From the NCBI RefSeq assembly GCF_021347895.1, contig NC_067117.1, forward strand, positions 38,273,567-38,337,566: DNA of 64,000 bases, read 5' to 3'. Source of the DNA: Acanthochromis polyacanthus. Taxonomy: Eukaryota; Chordata; Actinopteri; Pomacentridae. Under the pieces are notes generated by a model, which saw only the letters and a list, made by a program, of their open reading frames with translations, was not told the origin of the DNA and searched no databases. Position numbers and translations under genes: made by a program. This document shows, piece after piece, positions 27,353 to 37,305 of this stretch. Numbering within the stretch: position 1 is the first letter of the stretch; each line of letters starts with the position of its first letter.

Positions 27353-30300
27353 ATATTTCTTCATTACATCATTGTTGCACTGCCTGCTCTACATGCCTAT
27401 TTAATTGCCACCCCCTGGGGACAAATAAAGTTTTCTGAATCTGAATGTAAGGTTGCAGGATGCCAGAATTTACTTTCTCTCTGCGTACCTGGACACATCT
27501 GACCAATGGGCAGAATGAACATTCTTATATTTTTTTTTAGTATTGTACTTTCGTTTGTTGTGTGAGAATAAATAAAGTGGGAAAATGGAAGAATATAAAA
27601 TACTCATCAGGCTAATAAAAAAAAAAAATCCTGACGAAGAAGCTCTGCCAAGAAAAAAAATTAACTAATGTCAGCCTGCATGAACTTCTAACACCATGCA
27701 TCAGTGTTATGTGTCAACACTCTGTACTTTCAAGTCAAACATGTGCACTCACACATTCCAATAGAATACCTTGTAATGTATTACCTTTAGCATTCTGCTA
27801 ACTACATGGATTACATCACAAGCACTCAGGAAGAGGAACAATTTGCTTCTCAGGGATTCCTGCAGCTGCAACCACACCAACAGGGCCCTTTGTGCGCTTA
27901 GTTTTAAAGGAGTGCCATTCACTCTCTGAATGCCTTCCATAAGCTGCCCAACAGTGTCAGGAGGTTAAAAGTCAGTAAAAAGTCAAAGATTACCATGTTT
28001 TTCTGCCTCAAGGGTGACAGGCTTGAGGTCTTTATCCAGCCGCTGTTTGAACAGATTATGTTCAACGTCCAATTGCTGCTCACCTGCGACGTCCATCGCA
28101 TCTATACTAAGGTCTGCAAGGAGAAAAAGTGAGTGTATTATTGTTGGCATGTTGGCCTCATCGGAATAAAGATCCTTGTTAAAGCAGAGCAGGAACAGCA
28201 CTTACAAGCACAGGGCATGTGAGGGAAAATAACGTCAATGTTAATCTTGAGTTTGTCACCTCGCGATGTGTCGACGTACAGCTCAGGGTGGACCTGCAGG
28301 ACACAGGCAGATTGCACTTAGTGATTTACTAAAAACACAAATGCATTTGACACTGTGGCATGAACACTTAATTCCAGATATTTGAAGTGTAAAAGGAAAA
28401 TGAGCCTCCTGTTTAGTGACCCTTTTTGCAACAAGGCAAGAGAAAATTGTACTTTTTGAATGCATTAATGTGTGACTTCAATTCAGTTTGTTGGCTTTAA
28501 ACTCCAAAACAAAAGATGTTGGCTAGTATCCTGTGAATAGCAGCTTTGTAAAATTGTGTACTTAATTTGACTTTATTTGCCTCAAAAAACATGACTGTCA
28601 CAGCCATAAAACCCTGTGATATCTTCTGAGTTAAACAATCAGTGAAATTATGTCACCAAAATGAGTCTCATTTCTTGCTGAACTGTTATAATGATTAATA
28701 ACCATTAGTAACACAATAATGATTGTTGTTAATTTCACTGCTGTGTAAGCAGACTTTCCACATACTGAAAACTGCTTCACTGTTTGTGTGATCTGACTTA
28801 TCAGTCCGGTCAGACAGGAAACATACCTGAAGGCTGAAAAGTGATCAGTTTCCCAGCAGGCAGCTCTGAGCAGTATTATTATGCAATCATTTAGAATGAT
28901 TTGCAAATCTGTGCCTTCTATTGCCAAAAATAAGAATATATTCATCTTGATCTTGAAAACGGCTTCATCACCTTCCGTTAACTGATATCAGTATATAGAA
29001 AGTGGAGGGACTTAAGGTTGCAGCTAACAATTATTTCATTATCAGTTAATATTTTCAAGATTGAATCAGAGACTAGTTCATCACAACTTTCCAGAGTTAT
29101 CCTTACACTGCTTGTTTCATCCCAAAGCAAACTCTCATATTCAAACAACTGGAATGAATTATTTCCTTGAAAAATGACCAAAAAAAAGGTGAAATATCAT
29201 AACTGTTGTAGTTCCAGACAGAATATTAAATAATTATAAAAAATATATGTACAACTGAAAAATGGCAGACATTGAAAGACATTTCTTACATGCTATGCTG
29301 ACCTGTCTCCATGTAAAGTGTAAAAAAGTAGTTTTTGAAAGAAAATTGCACCTCAGTGTCAATTGCAGGGCTTAACAACTGATCAATTTCAAACCAAAAT
29401 ACAATTAAATTAAATTAGCAAATTGTAAAGGCTACTGTTAGGATATACAGGGTGTCCATAAATCTCTCTGTTTTTTTAAGAATCTATTACAAAGGCAGTT
29501 GATAAGATGTCGTAACCAGATTTGCCTCATTGTAATCAGTATTTATTAAATTTGCAATCACACTGAAATCGTGTGTTTCAGGTATCCTGTTGATGAGAAA
29601 GGGAATGTTAAATGAAACTCGATGTTTTCCTCAGATGTTCTTGGTCGCCCACTCCTACCTTTATCCAACACTGTCGCTGTCTACGTACATTTCTTGTGCC
29701 ATGCACGAATTGAAGGACATGATGGTACTTAGTTCTGTAGTTTTGCTGAGTCTGCACATCCGATTTTGTCTCAATAAACCATGATACACGTTGTGCCTTC
29801 TCTTGAGGAGTAGCCATTTTTTAGGGTTTCATTTAACAGTACCTCTTTCACCAACAGAATACCTGAAACACACAATTTCAATGTGACTACAAATTTTAAT
29901 AAACACTGATTGCAATAAAACAAATCTGGTTAAGATATATTATCAACTGCCTTGGTAAGAATTTCTTTAAAATAGTAAAGAGAATTTATGGACACCCTGT
30001 ACATTAGGCAGTGTACCAAATCCAGTGTTTAAACTGTCTAGATGATGCTTGAATACTGTCCCCTTGTGTGACAGTGACAGACTGGAGGTGGTGGCTCTTG
30101 TAGTAATGCTCTATCACGTTTTGAACCTTTACACACTGAATACTCAACTAAAACTTGAAAGGAACTGAATATCTTTCAGAAAAATCCCTAGATCACTCGA
30201 TATTTTCCACAAGTCCTAGTGTCACATTTAATTTCACATGAAGGATTGCAGCAATCAGATGAAGGTTTAGGATAATCAGATAATGTCGTTGAACTCACCT

Positions 30301-31629
30301 CTTTAGTTAGATAGTACTGCAGCTCAGAGACAAACAAGATTAACATGATCACACCGCTGATGATAGTCACTGCAGAGACAAAAAGGAAGTGTGTATTTTA
30401 AAAACCACAAGAGCTTTGAAATCCCAGTTTATACTTAGCCCAGGATAATCGACATGTTTCATATGTGAATATCTCAATCTTTGAGCCTCACTCGAATTTA
30501 AAACATGCGTGTATCATACATCTCTTATTAAACCAAATACTGCAGTTTGCCGTAAAAAACAGAAAACAAAATGGATTTTGTGTTTTTTCCCCCCAGTTTC
30601 AACAGTAAGTGTAAAAAAGAAAAAAATGAAAGGAAAAAAAATTATCTAAATACCCATCCAGAAAAATGAAGAATATTTTTCATCCATGACATGAAGAAAC
30701 AAAAATTACAAAGCTCTGTGGCAAGTTCTCCGACATTGCCAAATACCTTAAAACATCAGAAGATTTCGCTTCTCTTCTAGATTGAATTGGTGTGTGCTGC
30801 TCACCAAACACAGATTTGATTAATGCTTGTCTGTCTGCTGCATGCAGTTAATTAACAACCACAAGAAAAAGAATTATGCTGCTATTCTTGAAAGCATGCT
30901 CACCTGCCTGTAAGTTGAGCACTGTATCTACAGTTCACACATCATGACTTTCATTTGTATATATATTTTCAAAATTCACTAAAGCATGTATTATATTGAT
31001 CTTTTTAATGTCTCATCTCCAATATCTTACTTTGTTTCTCTACTCATGTCATCAAAATGGAGTTCAACGTCAGTTTTGTTACGTCGCAGTCTTGTCTCTA
31101 TGTTACTGTAGTATATGACTATCCCCCTCGTTTAAATATACCTCCAAATTTCTAAAGCACGACAGCACAGTTTGTAGAACAGTCTGCACTAACGTAAAGT
31201 GTTCACTGAAGTACATGGACCACACATGCAAAATCCTTGGCAGGACCCTTGATAAGGAGTATGTGGTAAGAGCACTTAAAATTTGGTGATAAATCTCCCG
31301 TTTATGTGTATATTCGCTTATTTACCAGTGGGATTGCTGCAATGCTGCTCTACTGCTGAATGGTTAAAGCTACAAATGTCTAACCTGTTGGTGTTTAGGT
31401 TTTGACAGCGTTGTAAGAGTCAAGAAATATCTCAAACTTGATATTTGAATGAAGCTATTAGCCCTGTTGTTACCCGCAGCAGCAGCTAACACCCTGTATG
31501 TCTGAATGGTTGCGGCACTCCGATAAATTAAAGCCTCTTACCAGTCGCTCCTCCCCACGTCTTCACTCGGAAATCCTCCAGAGTTTTAGGATAAGCGTCA
31601 AATTGCTTTAGTTTATTCAACGTGTCCAT
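7834..31629 (-). CDS. ergic3: ERGIC3, ER-Golgi intermediate compartment protein 3
   Basis: Cycling membrane protein of the early secretory pathway (Erv46-related), acting with ERGIC1/ERGIC2-type partners in ER-Golgi traffic. Fourteen coding exons, high to low coordinate: 31542-31629, 30299-30369, 28206-28293, 27994-28113, 26274-26370, 26035-26200, 21372-21429, 18105-18119 (microexon), 16912-16943, 16435-16531, 10623-10687, 10253-10389, 8049-8104, 7834-7913. Every intron is GT-AG and all phases agree, giving 389 aa, or 384 without the microexon, like the vertebrate isoforms. Recognisable blocks include [20 protein letters not shown] at the N-terminus, [20 protein letters not shown] (exon 4), a cysteine-rich stretch CESCYGAE...KCCNTC (exons 5-6), [20 protein letters not shown] (exon 12) and a [10 protein letters not shown] end. 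Two membrane segments lie near residues 31-50 and 340-365. Intron 10 contains romo1 on the other strand; several introns are filled with transposons. Confidence 0.97.
8556..8784 (+). pseudogene. THAP-domain 5' fragment with transposon-like leader
   Basis: Starting at 'tatagacccctttcacatga', about 130 bp of leader plus the first codons of a THAP zinc-finger gene are nearly identical to 49347-49530. The ATG at 8680 opens [13 protein letters not shown], the start of a THAP C2CH finger, but the frame then diverges and meets a TAA at about 8778-8780. The rest of the finger (W, C..H residues) is absent. It lies in ergic3 intron 12. I read it as a dispersed-element fragment and not a working gene. 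Confidence 0.75.
8785..9310 (+). pseudogene. PDZD8-like 5' coding fragment, frameshifted
   Basis: Two overlapping frames together resemble the N-terminus of PDZD8, the ER membrane-contact protein with an SMP lipid-transfer domain. The first (8785 to about 8950) encodes an N-terminal hydrophobic segment followed by LIYRRSPEP and a [13 protein letters not shown] block. The second (8948 to about 9225), one base out of frame, has a Q/S/P-rich linker then [20 protein letters not shown], a PDZD8 hallmark. The expected ATG is TTG at 8785. Nothing of the SMP, PDZ or C1 domains follows. The fragment sits inside ergic3 intron 12, directly after the THAP fragment. A gene-fragment capture or pseudogene is the likely reading. 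Confidence 0.75.
11640..11850 (+). promoter_or_regulatory. romo1 promoter region and noncoding exon 1
   Basis: GC-richer than its surroundings, with repeated 'cttcct' ETS-like motifs, and it ends in a strong splice donor (CAAG|GTAAGG, exon end 11850). The next in-frame acceptor is immediately before the romo1 ATG at 14346, so this is inferred to be the 5' noncoding exon. The transcription start is not determined. Driven from the plus strand, opposite to the host gene ergic3. Confidence 0.6.
12690..13310 (+). mobile_element. Tc1/mariner transposase fragment
   Basis: Decayed plus-strand transposase sequence in romo1 intron 1 (also ergic3 intron 10). Recognisable blocks are [13 protein letters not shown], then the second catalytic aspartate in HDNDPKHT, then [14 protein letters not shown] with the third acidic residue. 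Frameshifts and missing 5' sequence make it dead. It ends with the usual Tc1-like 3' sequence near 'aattttgaccctggtac'. Confidence 0.85.
14346..15377 (+). CDS. romo1: ROMO1, reactive oxygen species modulator 1
   Basis: Small inner mitochondrial membrane protein linked to reactive oxygen production, cristae shape and protein import (Mgr2-related). Two coding exons, 14346-14476 and 15269-15377, join in phase 2 to give 79 aa, the standard vertebrate length. The start [20 protein letters not shown], the glycine/methionine-rich membrane helix [17 protein letters not shown], and the second helix ending [12 protein letters not shown] are all intact; there is no cleavable presequence. The ATG lies one base after a splice acceptor (CCCCAG|ATG). 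A polyadenylation signal is at 15497-15502. The whole gene is inside ergic3 intron 10, antisense to it. No damage is visible, so it is probably functional. Confidence 0.97.
15497..15502 (+). terminator. romo1 polyadenylation signal AATAAA
   Basis: AATAAA lies 120 bp after the romo1 stop codon in sense orientation. This gives a short 3' UTR, as usual for this gene. Confidence 0.7.
18105..18119 (-). CDS. ergic3: ergic3 15-nt cassette microexon
   Basis: Fifteen nucleotides flanked by CTGCAG and GTAAG. Included, it adds HAVEI in the context ...SHVHVHAVEIHDLQS...; skipped, the flanking exons still join in frame as ...SHVHVHDLQS... because the single G ending exon 7 pairs with either TG of the microexon or TA of the next exon, and both GTG and GTA encode valine. 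Known vertebrate ERGIC3 isoforms differ by the same five residues. Confidence 0.9.
19496..20401 (-). mobile_element. Fold-back mariner-like element with duplicated 3' ends
   Basis: Bounded by CAGGGTGTCCCAAAAAATGT and its inverse. The arms are about 303 bp (19496-19798) and 315 bp (20087-20401), and both carry the same transposase 3' end (block [13 protein letters not shown]) in opposite orientations. Between them, on the minus strand, is the N-terminal half: helix-turn-helix sequence [20 protein letters not shown] and the catalytic-type block DEATFKLNG. The transposase middle is missing, so it cannot code for active enzyme. It lies in ergic3 intron 7. A TA follows the right end; the left flank reads TG, so the target duplication is not clean. 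Confidence 0.85.
21486..24071 (+). mobile_element. hAT transposon (GTF2IRD2-like), degenerate
   Basis: Perfect 8-bp target duplication ATCTAGAT at 21478-21485 and 24072-24079; ends CAGGGATGGGCAAAC and an inverted partner near 24057-24071. The plus strand has decayed transposase: [15 protein letters not shown] start (stopped), a block around [37 protein letters not shown] sequence, and a C-terminal hAT dimerisation stretch [20 protein letters not shown]. Several stops and frameshifts make it dead. It contains a nested pogo-like element. Its left end lies only about 57 bp from the ergic3 exon 7 acceptor (minus strand), within usual branch-point distance. Confidence 0.9.
22635..23224 (+). mobile_element. 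Pogo/Tigger-like nonautonomous element nested in the hAT
   Basis: TA-flanked (22633-22634 and 23225-23226) with inverted ends of the form CTGTATTTTCCGCACTATAA and its partner. A remnant frame encodes the acidic tail of a pogo-type transposase, with [12 protein letters not shown] and [17 protein letters not shown] then stop. It interrupts the hAT coding region, so it inserted later. Confidence 0.85.
24125..24345. mobile_element. Palindromic Tc1-type MITE
   Basis: Two inverted arms: the left arm around 'tttgggcacacattctcatt' with 'tagattaatactgaag', and the right arm the reverse complement, ending 'gtccaaacttttgactggt'. The arrangement matches a palindromic MITE common in fish and other vertebrates. 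No coding sequence. Confidence 0.7.
24355..24492. repeat. (TG)n(TA)n(CA)n compound microsatellite
   Basis: About 50 bases of TG, then about 25 of TA, then about 55 of CA. The flanking TG and CA tracts are complementary to each other, so the array is a near-perfect imperfect palindrome. Confidence 0.95.
24736..25653 (+). mobile_element. TTAA-flanked transposon with RG-rich ORF remnant
   Basis: TTAA at 24732-24735 and 25654-25657 flank inverted ends AAGCTGCTGTCCGGAGTTTG and its partner. TTAA duplication is known for piggyBac and Kolobok groups. In the right half a short plus-strand frame (about 25108-25300) encodes [20 protein letters not shown] followed by an arginine/glycine-rich stretch and WPDKPWD then stop. 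No transposase is present. It lies in ergic3 intron 6. Confidence 0.75.
26620..27447 (+). mobile_element. LINE 3' fragment (Rex1-like)
   Basis: Decayed reverse-transcriptase C-terminal sequence including [20 protein letters not shown], then stops and frameshifts, then a 3' UTR ending 'ggggacaaataaagttttct'. A (TTA)n tract (about 27257-27281) and a (TA)n tract (about 27311-27350) lie in the tail. It is in ergic3 intron 4. The Rex1-like assignment is tentative. Confidence 0.7.
29448..29999 (-). mobile_element. Fold-back mariner derivative with duplicated 5' ends
   Basis: TA-flanked (29446-29447, 30000-30001) with ends CAGGGTGTCCATAAAT and its inverse. Arms of about 165 bp both carry the 5' untranslated end of the parent element in opposite orientation. 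The minus-strand centre starts [20 protein letters not shown], a mariner-type transposase N-terminus, and soon stops. In ergic3 intron 2. Confidence 0.8.
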
Positions 31630-31639
31630 TTTCTAAGCT

Positions 31640-31790
31640 ACTAAACCACCGGGGAACACAAATGTTACCGACAGACTCCTGTTGTCCAGACACACATCGG
31701 TCCTCCGCTTTTACTTCCGGGACACACACGGTGCTCGGCTGGACCAATCAGAGCGGGCCGCGTCATTTATTCTCTCCTCTTTCTGATGTC
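31640..31790 (-). promoter_or_regulatory. ergic3 promoter region
   Basis: Immediately upstream of the ergic3 ATG (minus strand). It holds a CCAAT-type motif ('ggaccaatcagagcgg' on the plus strand), an ETS-type 'acttccgg' and a 'gcgtcat' CRE-like half site. No TATA box is seen. This set fits a housekeeping promoter. The transcription start is not fixed. Confidence 0.55.
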
Positions 31791-31860
31791 AGAGCTGCAT
31801 GTAACTATGATCAAATGTCCAAAGTTCATCTCGAAAGCAACAAAAACTGCTTAGGGTGGA

Positions 31861-31902
31861 TTACTACTACTACTACTACTAATAATAATAATAATAATGA
31901 TA

Positions 31903-31937
<35 letters not shown>

Positions 31938-31938
31938 G
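31861..31938. repeat. (CTA)n(AAT)n(ATT)n trinucleotide repeat
   Basis: Short ACT/TAC units, then AAT units, then ATT units; the last two blocks are complementary. It lies in the gap between ergic3 and hesx1. Confidence 0.9.
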
Positions 31939-32373
31939 ACCATTTTACACGTGAGCATGGCTGATCACAGTACAGCCTTCGTTTTTATTTCATGTGTTGG
32001 TCAGTTTGTCAGGCTATGGTAAAGATGTAATATTAGTACTTTAGTGGTGCAGAGTGGCAGGTGGAAATGCATATGAAGTGACTGCTAGTAAACATGTAGT
32101 TCTAAAAGGCTGCATTACAGTCACTATTTCATACTCATTCTGCGTCCTGCAAATAGACCACAGTCTTAATGTGGTCTATTTGCAAATATTAGTTTAACAT
32201 AAAATTAAGAAGTAAGCAATGCAATAATATATTTGAGAAATTCTTCTGTTTATCTCTAATGACATATATAACGTGAAGACAGTCTGTTAACAAAAAGCAG
32301 ACACAACATTCAAAAGCTTAATTGGATCAGAAAATTTTAAAAAATATTTATATTGAGATACTATTACATACAT

Positions 32374-32933
32374 AGGCGTCAGTTTAGGGGGGGGGGGACG
32401 GTGGGGACGTGTCCCCCCCACTTTTTGTCAGGGGTCATTTTGTCTCCAACACATTCAAATTCTTCACATGTAAGCCGTTGTAAACCCAGTTATTTTCAGT
32501 AGTATAGAAAATTCCGACGCTCCTGAACGCACCATCCGCACTCGGCCGAGAGTTGCACAGAGCAGCACACCTTCATGAGGTTAAAACAAAAAAACAAAAA
32601 ACGCGCAGATGCTAAATTTACGCCTGTGCCAAGTGGAAGCTCTGACCAGAGGCGTGCAGGGGCAAAATTTCGGCCTGGGAGAATTAGTACTATAGCGGCC
32701 CACAGACCCATTTACCTGCATGTACTGATTTTAGTAGTATAGAAAATTCCGACGCTCCTGAACGCACCACCATTTACCTGCATGTACCGATAGCTCAACA
32801 GCTTGAGCTTCCAGCTTTGGTGTGGTGGTTGTGAGTTTGAGCCCAGCTTGTGGCATTTTGCCGCCGTTCTTCGACATTTTCTCAAAGTGCTGTGGTCTCC
32901 ATCCCCCTCACTTTTAAAAACAAACTGACGCCC
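32374..32933 (+). mobile_element. MITE copy A, with internal duplication
   Basis: Inverted ends AGGCGTCAGTTTAG and AAACTGACGCCC. It is the same family as 36981-37305 but in the opposite orientation. A segment of about 235 bp is extra; it is bounded by two copies of 'agaaaattccgacgctcctg' (near 32505 and 32738). No coding capacity. Confidence 0.8.
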
Positions 32934-32989
32934 TTGATTACATAACACAATGAGCACTATACCAACGGATCCAGCTGAGCTCAGCAAAG

Positions 32990-32995
32990 TTTATT
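32990..32995 (-). terminator. Candidate hesx1 polyadenylation signal
   Basis: AATAAA on the minus strand, 232 bp after the hesx1 stop codon. Confidence 0.55.
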
Positions 32996-33227
32996 TATAA
33001 AATGCTGCTTATTTGTTAAAGCCTGATAATTAAATATGTCAAATGTCTTCGCAATGTGCTGGAAATTAATGATACTGTAACATCTTACAATTGTGTTTTC
33101 AATACTTTCAAAGTAGCGAAAACAACAGAAGAAGGAAGAAACAAATGATGTATGGACAGTAAACAGCCATTTCTGTACAAGATCAGAAACAAAATGAGTG
33201 ATGAAAATAATAAGTCTTTCATCAGCA

Positions 33228-35666
33228 TCACTCTTCCTCTTCCTCCACCTCAAGCTGGAGACGAGATGGAAGGTCAAAGTCACCTTGCTCATCCTGTTTG
33301 ACCTTTGGCTGATCTATGACCTGGTGTCCGACCCTTAGGTCAGCCACTGCTGCCTGAACCAGATGTAGGCGGGTTTCTCTCAGAGAACGCCTCAGTTTGG
33401 CCCGCCGGTTCTGAAACCAGATCTGAAAGAGAGAGAATGAGCTATTAAATGCATGAGGACACATTATCGTAAGTATTGTTCATTTTTTTTAAGTCTCAGA
33501 TTTTTTCTTTGATTACACATGTTCAAGTAAAACCATGTAGCTTTTGCTGAACAGTAAATCTTTCCCTTCATACCATCAGATTTATGTATCTGGTTTTAAT
33601 TAAGCAATATGATGCTTAAAACCTGTGGACTTTCCTATTAGATGCCCCATCATTAGAGGACCAAGTGGTACAACCGCCAGGAAACAACAAGCAAATAGTT
33701 GAAATATTTTGTCTGAACCTGTATTCTGTCCTCATGCAGGTCAAGTCTTCCTGCCAGCTGCTCTCTCAGCTGGATCCCTGGATAACAGTTCACTTGAAAC
33801 ACTGTCTCCAGTGCATTCACCTGCAGGACACATGCACACACAGTGAGATAGCAATGAACAACCTACAGACAAGCCTGTGCTTACACTCAGCAAGTTTTAT
33901 GATTGATGTTCTGAACTTTTAAATGAATCCTTGAGCAGTTTGATGGATTACCTGGCTGTTGGTGAAGGCAGTGCGTCGTCTGCGTCCGATATACCAGTTT
34001 GATGTGGGCCTGGAAGAGGCGAGCTGCTGAGGATAATGCAACTGCTGTTGTTGATGATGGTGTTGTTGTTTAGAATAGAGAGTGTTTTCTCTGTTCTCCT
34101 TTGCTACCATCTCTAGATCAATGGGGAAAAAATCACAATGCAATTCTTTTAATTAAAATGAAAGAAATTATTAATTTGCTCATCATTAAACAGAATGAGA
34201 TTTTTGTAGACTTTAGATCAAATGATTACATTTTACTCTACACACTGATGTTCTCAACAAATTTTATAGACATCGTCTCACACATTTAAACACATGAATT
34301 CGGCATTTTAATTTTTTAACATCCAAAATTGAAAATGGCTATAATTTTAAAAGAAATTTACACATGCATTTGTGCTTTATACATTGTATGACACTTTTTT
34401 TGTTCAGTTTAGTTTAGTTTGTATAGTTGAATGCTAAATGTAATTTAGCCAATGGTACCCTGATCAATTAACAGAGAATCCAGTGAACCTAAATAAGAAA
34501 GTTTAAAAGGTCACTTTTCATCTGTTTTTCCTGAACGGCTGCAAATTGAATGTAGTCGTTTGATAGAATGGCAGAATTACATGGACATCACCACATAAAG
34601 AAATCACATGCAAGATTTTTTTAAAGCAGCCATGGGTTTATTTACATACAGGTTGATGACACTGAATCCTCTTTGCACATGACTACTGCCCAAAACAAAC
34701 CTTTTTTTAAACTTATAGGCAAAGGAAAATGTCCATCCATTCTCTATACACCACTTTATCCTCACTAGGGTCACGGGGGGTGCTGGAGCCTATCCCAGAC
34801 GACTCGGGCGAAGGCAGGGGACACCCTGGACAGGTCGCCAGTCTGTCGCAGGGCTACATATACAGACAAACAATCACACTCACATTCACACCTACGGACA
34901 ATTTAGAGTAATCAATTACCTCAGCATATTTTTGGACTGTGGGAGGAAGCCGGAGTGCCCGGAGAAAACCCACGCATGCACAGGGAGAACATGCAAACTC
35001 CATGCAGAAAGATCCCAGGCCCAAGCCAGGATTTGAACCGGGGGTCTTCTTGCTGCAAGGCAAAAGTGCTAACCACTATGCCTCTGTGCAGCCCAAAGCA
35101 AAATGCACACCAACTAAAGCTAATCTGATAGCTACTTGAGGGAAATTGGAAGAAAAAAAATCAAGAAATACTAAGAGCTGGGAAGTCTCTATTAAATCTA
35201 TGACCTAAAATAATAAAATTCTGCTTTTACCAAAACAAACTTTTAGTCCCTTGGTATACATTTAGTCAGGTAGATTATATTGAACACTTCTGTACAGGGC
35301 ATCACTTTGATGTAAACATCAAACATCAAAGTGAATGAATGAATAGGTGCATTGTTGATCTTGCAGTACCTACAATGTAATTTATCATTTTACTCTTCTG
35401 TCAGCATTAGCTAGAAAACATTATCTGAAATGGCATTTTAATGTTATAGGTGTCAGATACAATGATGTGTTGGTGCTTTATCAGCCAGAAATGGACCCAT
35501 CAATGGGAAGAAAACAATTAAAACATCCAAACTTTTGCTCCTCACCTGTCCAGGGTCTGTGGAGTTTTAAGCAGTTTCCAGGTCTTTCCGGTTCCAAACC
35601 AAGTATCTGGCAGATAGAAAATGCTGGCCTGCCTTCTCCTGTGACAGGAGCCAGAGTGGATACCAT
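33228..35666 (-). CDS. hesx1: HESX1, homeobox repressor of the ANF class
   Basis: Paired-like homeodomain repressor of forebrain and pituitary development. Four exons, 35546-35666, 33952-34112, 33719-33820 and 33228-33422, join in phase (1, 0, 0) to give 192 aa, near the usual 185. Exon 1 has the eh1 repressor motif [12 protein letters not shown], which binds Groucho/TLE co-repressors, followed by LHRPWTG, both typical of Hesx1. The homeodomain begins [12 protein letters not shown], has the ANF-specific [17 protein letters not shown], and ends in helix 3 [13 protein letters not shown]. Exon 2 adds a H/Q-rich stretch; the C-terminus is acidic (EVEEEEE). The ATG at 35666 is the one that gives the standard N-terminal spacing to eh1. 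A fish dispersed repeat sits in intron 1. Confidence 0.92.
34731..35091 (+). repeat. Teleost dispersed short repeat, copy 1
   Basis: Contains the blocks 'ccattctctatacaccactt', 'gaggaagccggagtgcccgg', 'gggagaacatgcaaactcca' and 'tttgaaccgggggtcttctt', known from a very common fish repeat. Also at 45960-46319 and, inverted, 48333-48690. It is in hesx1 intron 1. Confidence 0.85.
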
Positions 35667-36011
35667 AATGACTGAACTATTTGATAAACAACAACGGTGT
35701 ATAAGCAAAACTGCTGTCAGCAACCAAAACAAAAGTTATTCTGATTTCACTTAAAAAAATAAAATAAAAAGTTCAACAAGTTTGTTTTCTGTCAGTAAAA
35801 ATCTCACAAACACTCTTGGTCCTTTGCTTTGGATCTGTGGTCTAAATCAAGCTGAGAGTGAATGGATGTTTTAGTCAGAGGCAAAACAGCAGGACGACAA
35901 ACTGCTGACGGCTTGTTTAAATGGGAGTGGAGGATTTACACTGGCAGCCAATTACAAGTAAGAGATGTTTTTTCCATGTGAATGTGACTCCCTGAGGATC
36001 CATACAGAAGC

Positions 36012-36524
36012 TAATCTCTGCTAATTGTGTGTGTTACATTAGATGGCATATTTAAATCTTGAGCTCTACAATGAAACATCCGAACTCTGCAAATAACAGA
36101 AGCTTGCAAAAAAGACAAAACAGCGCATCTTAACACATTCATGTACACGTGTGTTTGTATCTGAGTTTTCTCCCCAGACAGTATACTGTATGAGTGTATG
36201 TGTGAGATTAGGATGAGAGGCCTTTTTAAAAACTGTCACCATGACATAAATACAAAGCAAAAATCACCCTCTTTTATTCCAAATTACCAAAGTAGAAAAT
36301 CAATTTAGTTTCCACACTAAAATACATCCATCCCTCTGTTACAAGTCTGAGAGAGAGTTTAAACTAACAATAATAATAATAATATGATGTGGTAATAAAA
36401 ATGATCCGGTGGGATCCACTAATGCTATTAGCCTAATCTGTATATGTTGTGATGCAGATGAAGCTCATAGCGCTGAATACAGGTTGAAGCAGTGGAGAGG
36501 AAAAACCTTTTCAGAGCCAGATTA
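36012..36524 (-). promoter_or_regulatory. Cluster of homeodomain-type sites upstream of hesx1
   Basis: Within the first kilobase upstream of the hesx1 ATG there are three TAATCT (Otx/bicoid-type) sites, at 36012-36017, 36434-36439 and (as AGATTA) 36519-36524, and a TAATTG site at 36022-36027. Otx2 and LIM-homeodomain factors are known activators of Hesx1/ANF genes. Such short motifs also occur by chance, so this is an inference. Confidence 0.35.
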
Positions 36525-36980
36525 GCTCCTAATGAAGGCCTGCAGCAGCTTTAAACCAACAGCACACTTGTTTGTTTGTCCCTAAATTAAAGGTGAGATA
36601 GATGCAAGGATGTGAAGACTACGTGCAGAGGGAAGATCAGTCTAACCGTGACTGGGGAAAAAACAGTGGCAAGAAAATTTCAACTACACAAAGACTGTAA
36701 GTACAACTTCAAAGTTCAAATTTCACACATTTAAAGCTCAATAATTTATATGATACATGTGTTTTTGTAAAGTGAATATTAGCACAAATGTAAAAACAGC
36801 TATTTATGGTGTTTGTGGGGTTTGAGAAGTGAAATTATTTCATAAAAAAATATTTATCAATAATTTCTTTGAAGCATATCTGGCACAGGTTGTCAGATAG
36901 AGTCAACTACCAAACTCAGACAGCTTCCTGAAAAGAAAGATTTAAATATGACTACCTTTTAACATAGCACCTGTGTGCAA

Positions 36981-37305
36981 GGGCGTCAGTTTGTTTTTAA
37001 AAGTGGGGGGGATGGAGACCACAGCACTTTGAGAAAATGTTGAAGAATGGCGGCAAAATGCCACAAGCTGGGCTCAAACTCACAACCATCACACCAAAGC
37101 TGGAAGCTCAAGCTGTTGAGCTATCGGTACATGCAGGTAAATGGTGGTGCGTTCAGGAGCGTCGGAATTTTCTATACTACTAAAAATAACTGGGTTTACA
37201 ACAGCTTACATGTGAAGAATTTGAATGTGTTGGAGACAAAATAAATGACCCCTGACAAAAAGTGGGGGGACACGTCCCCACCGTCCCCCCCTAAACTGAC
37301 GCCTA
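36981..37305 (-). mobile_element. MITE copy B
   Basis: Starts GGGCGTCAGTTTG and ends AAACTGACGCCTATG. It is the inverse of copy A (32374-32933) without the internal duplication. Confidence 0.85.

Noticed and set aside
33228..35666. Other paired-like homeobox genes (prop1, isx, goosecoid) as identity
   Set aside because: The eh1 motif followed by HRPWT in exon 1 and NCYPGI in the homeodomain fit Hesx1/ANF and not those families.
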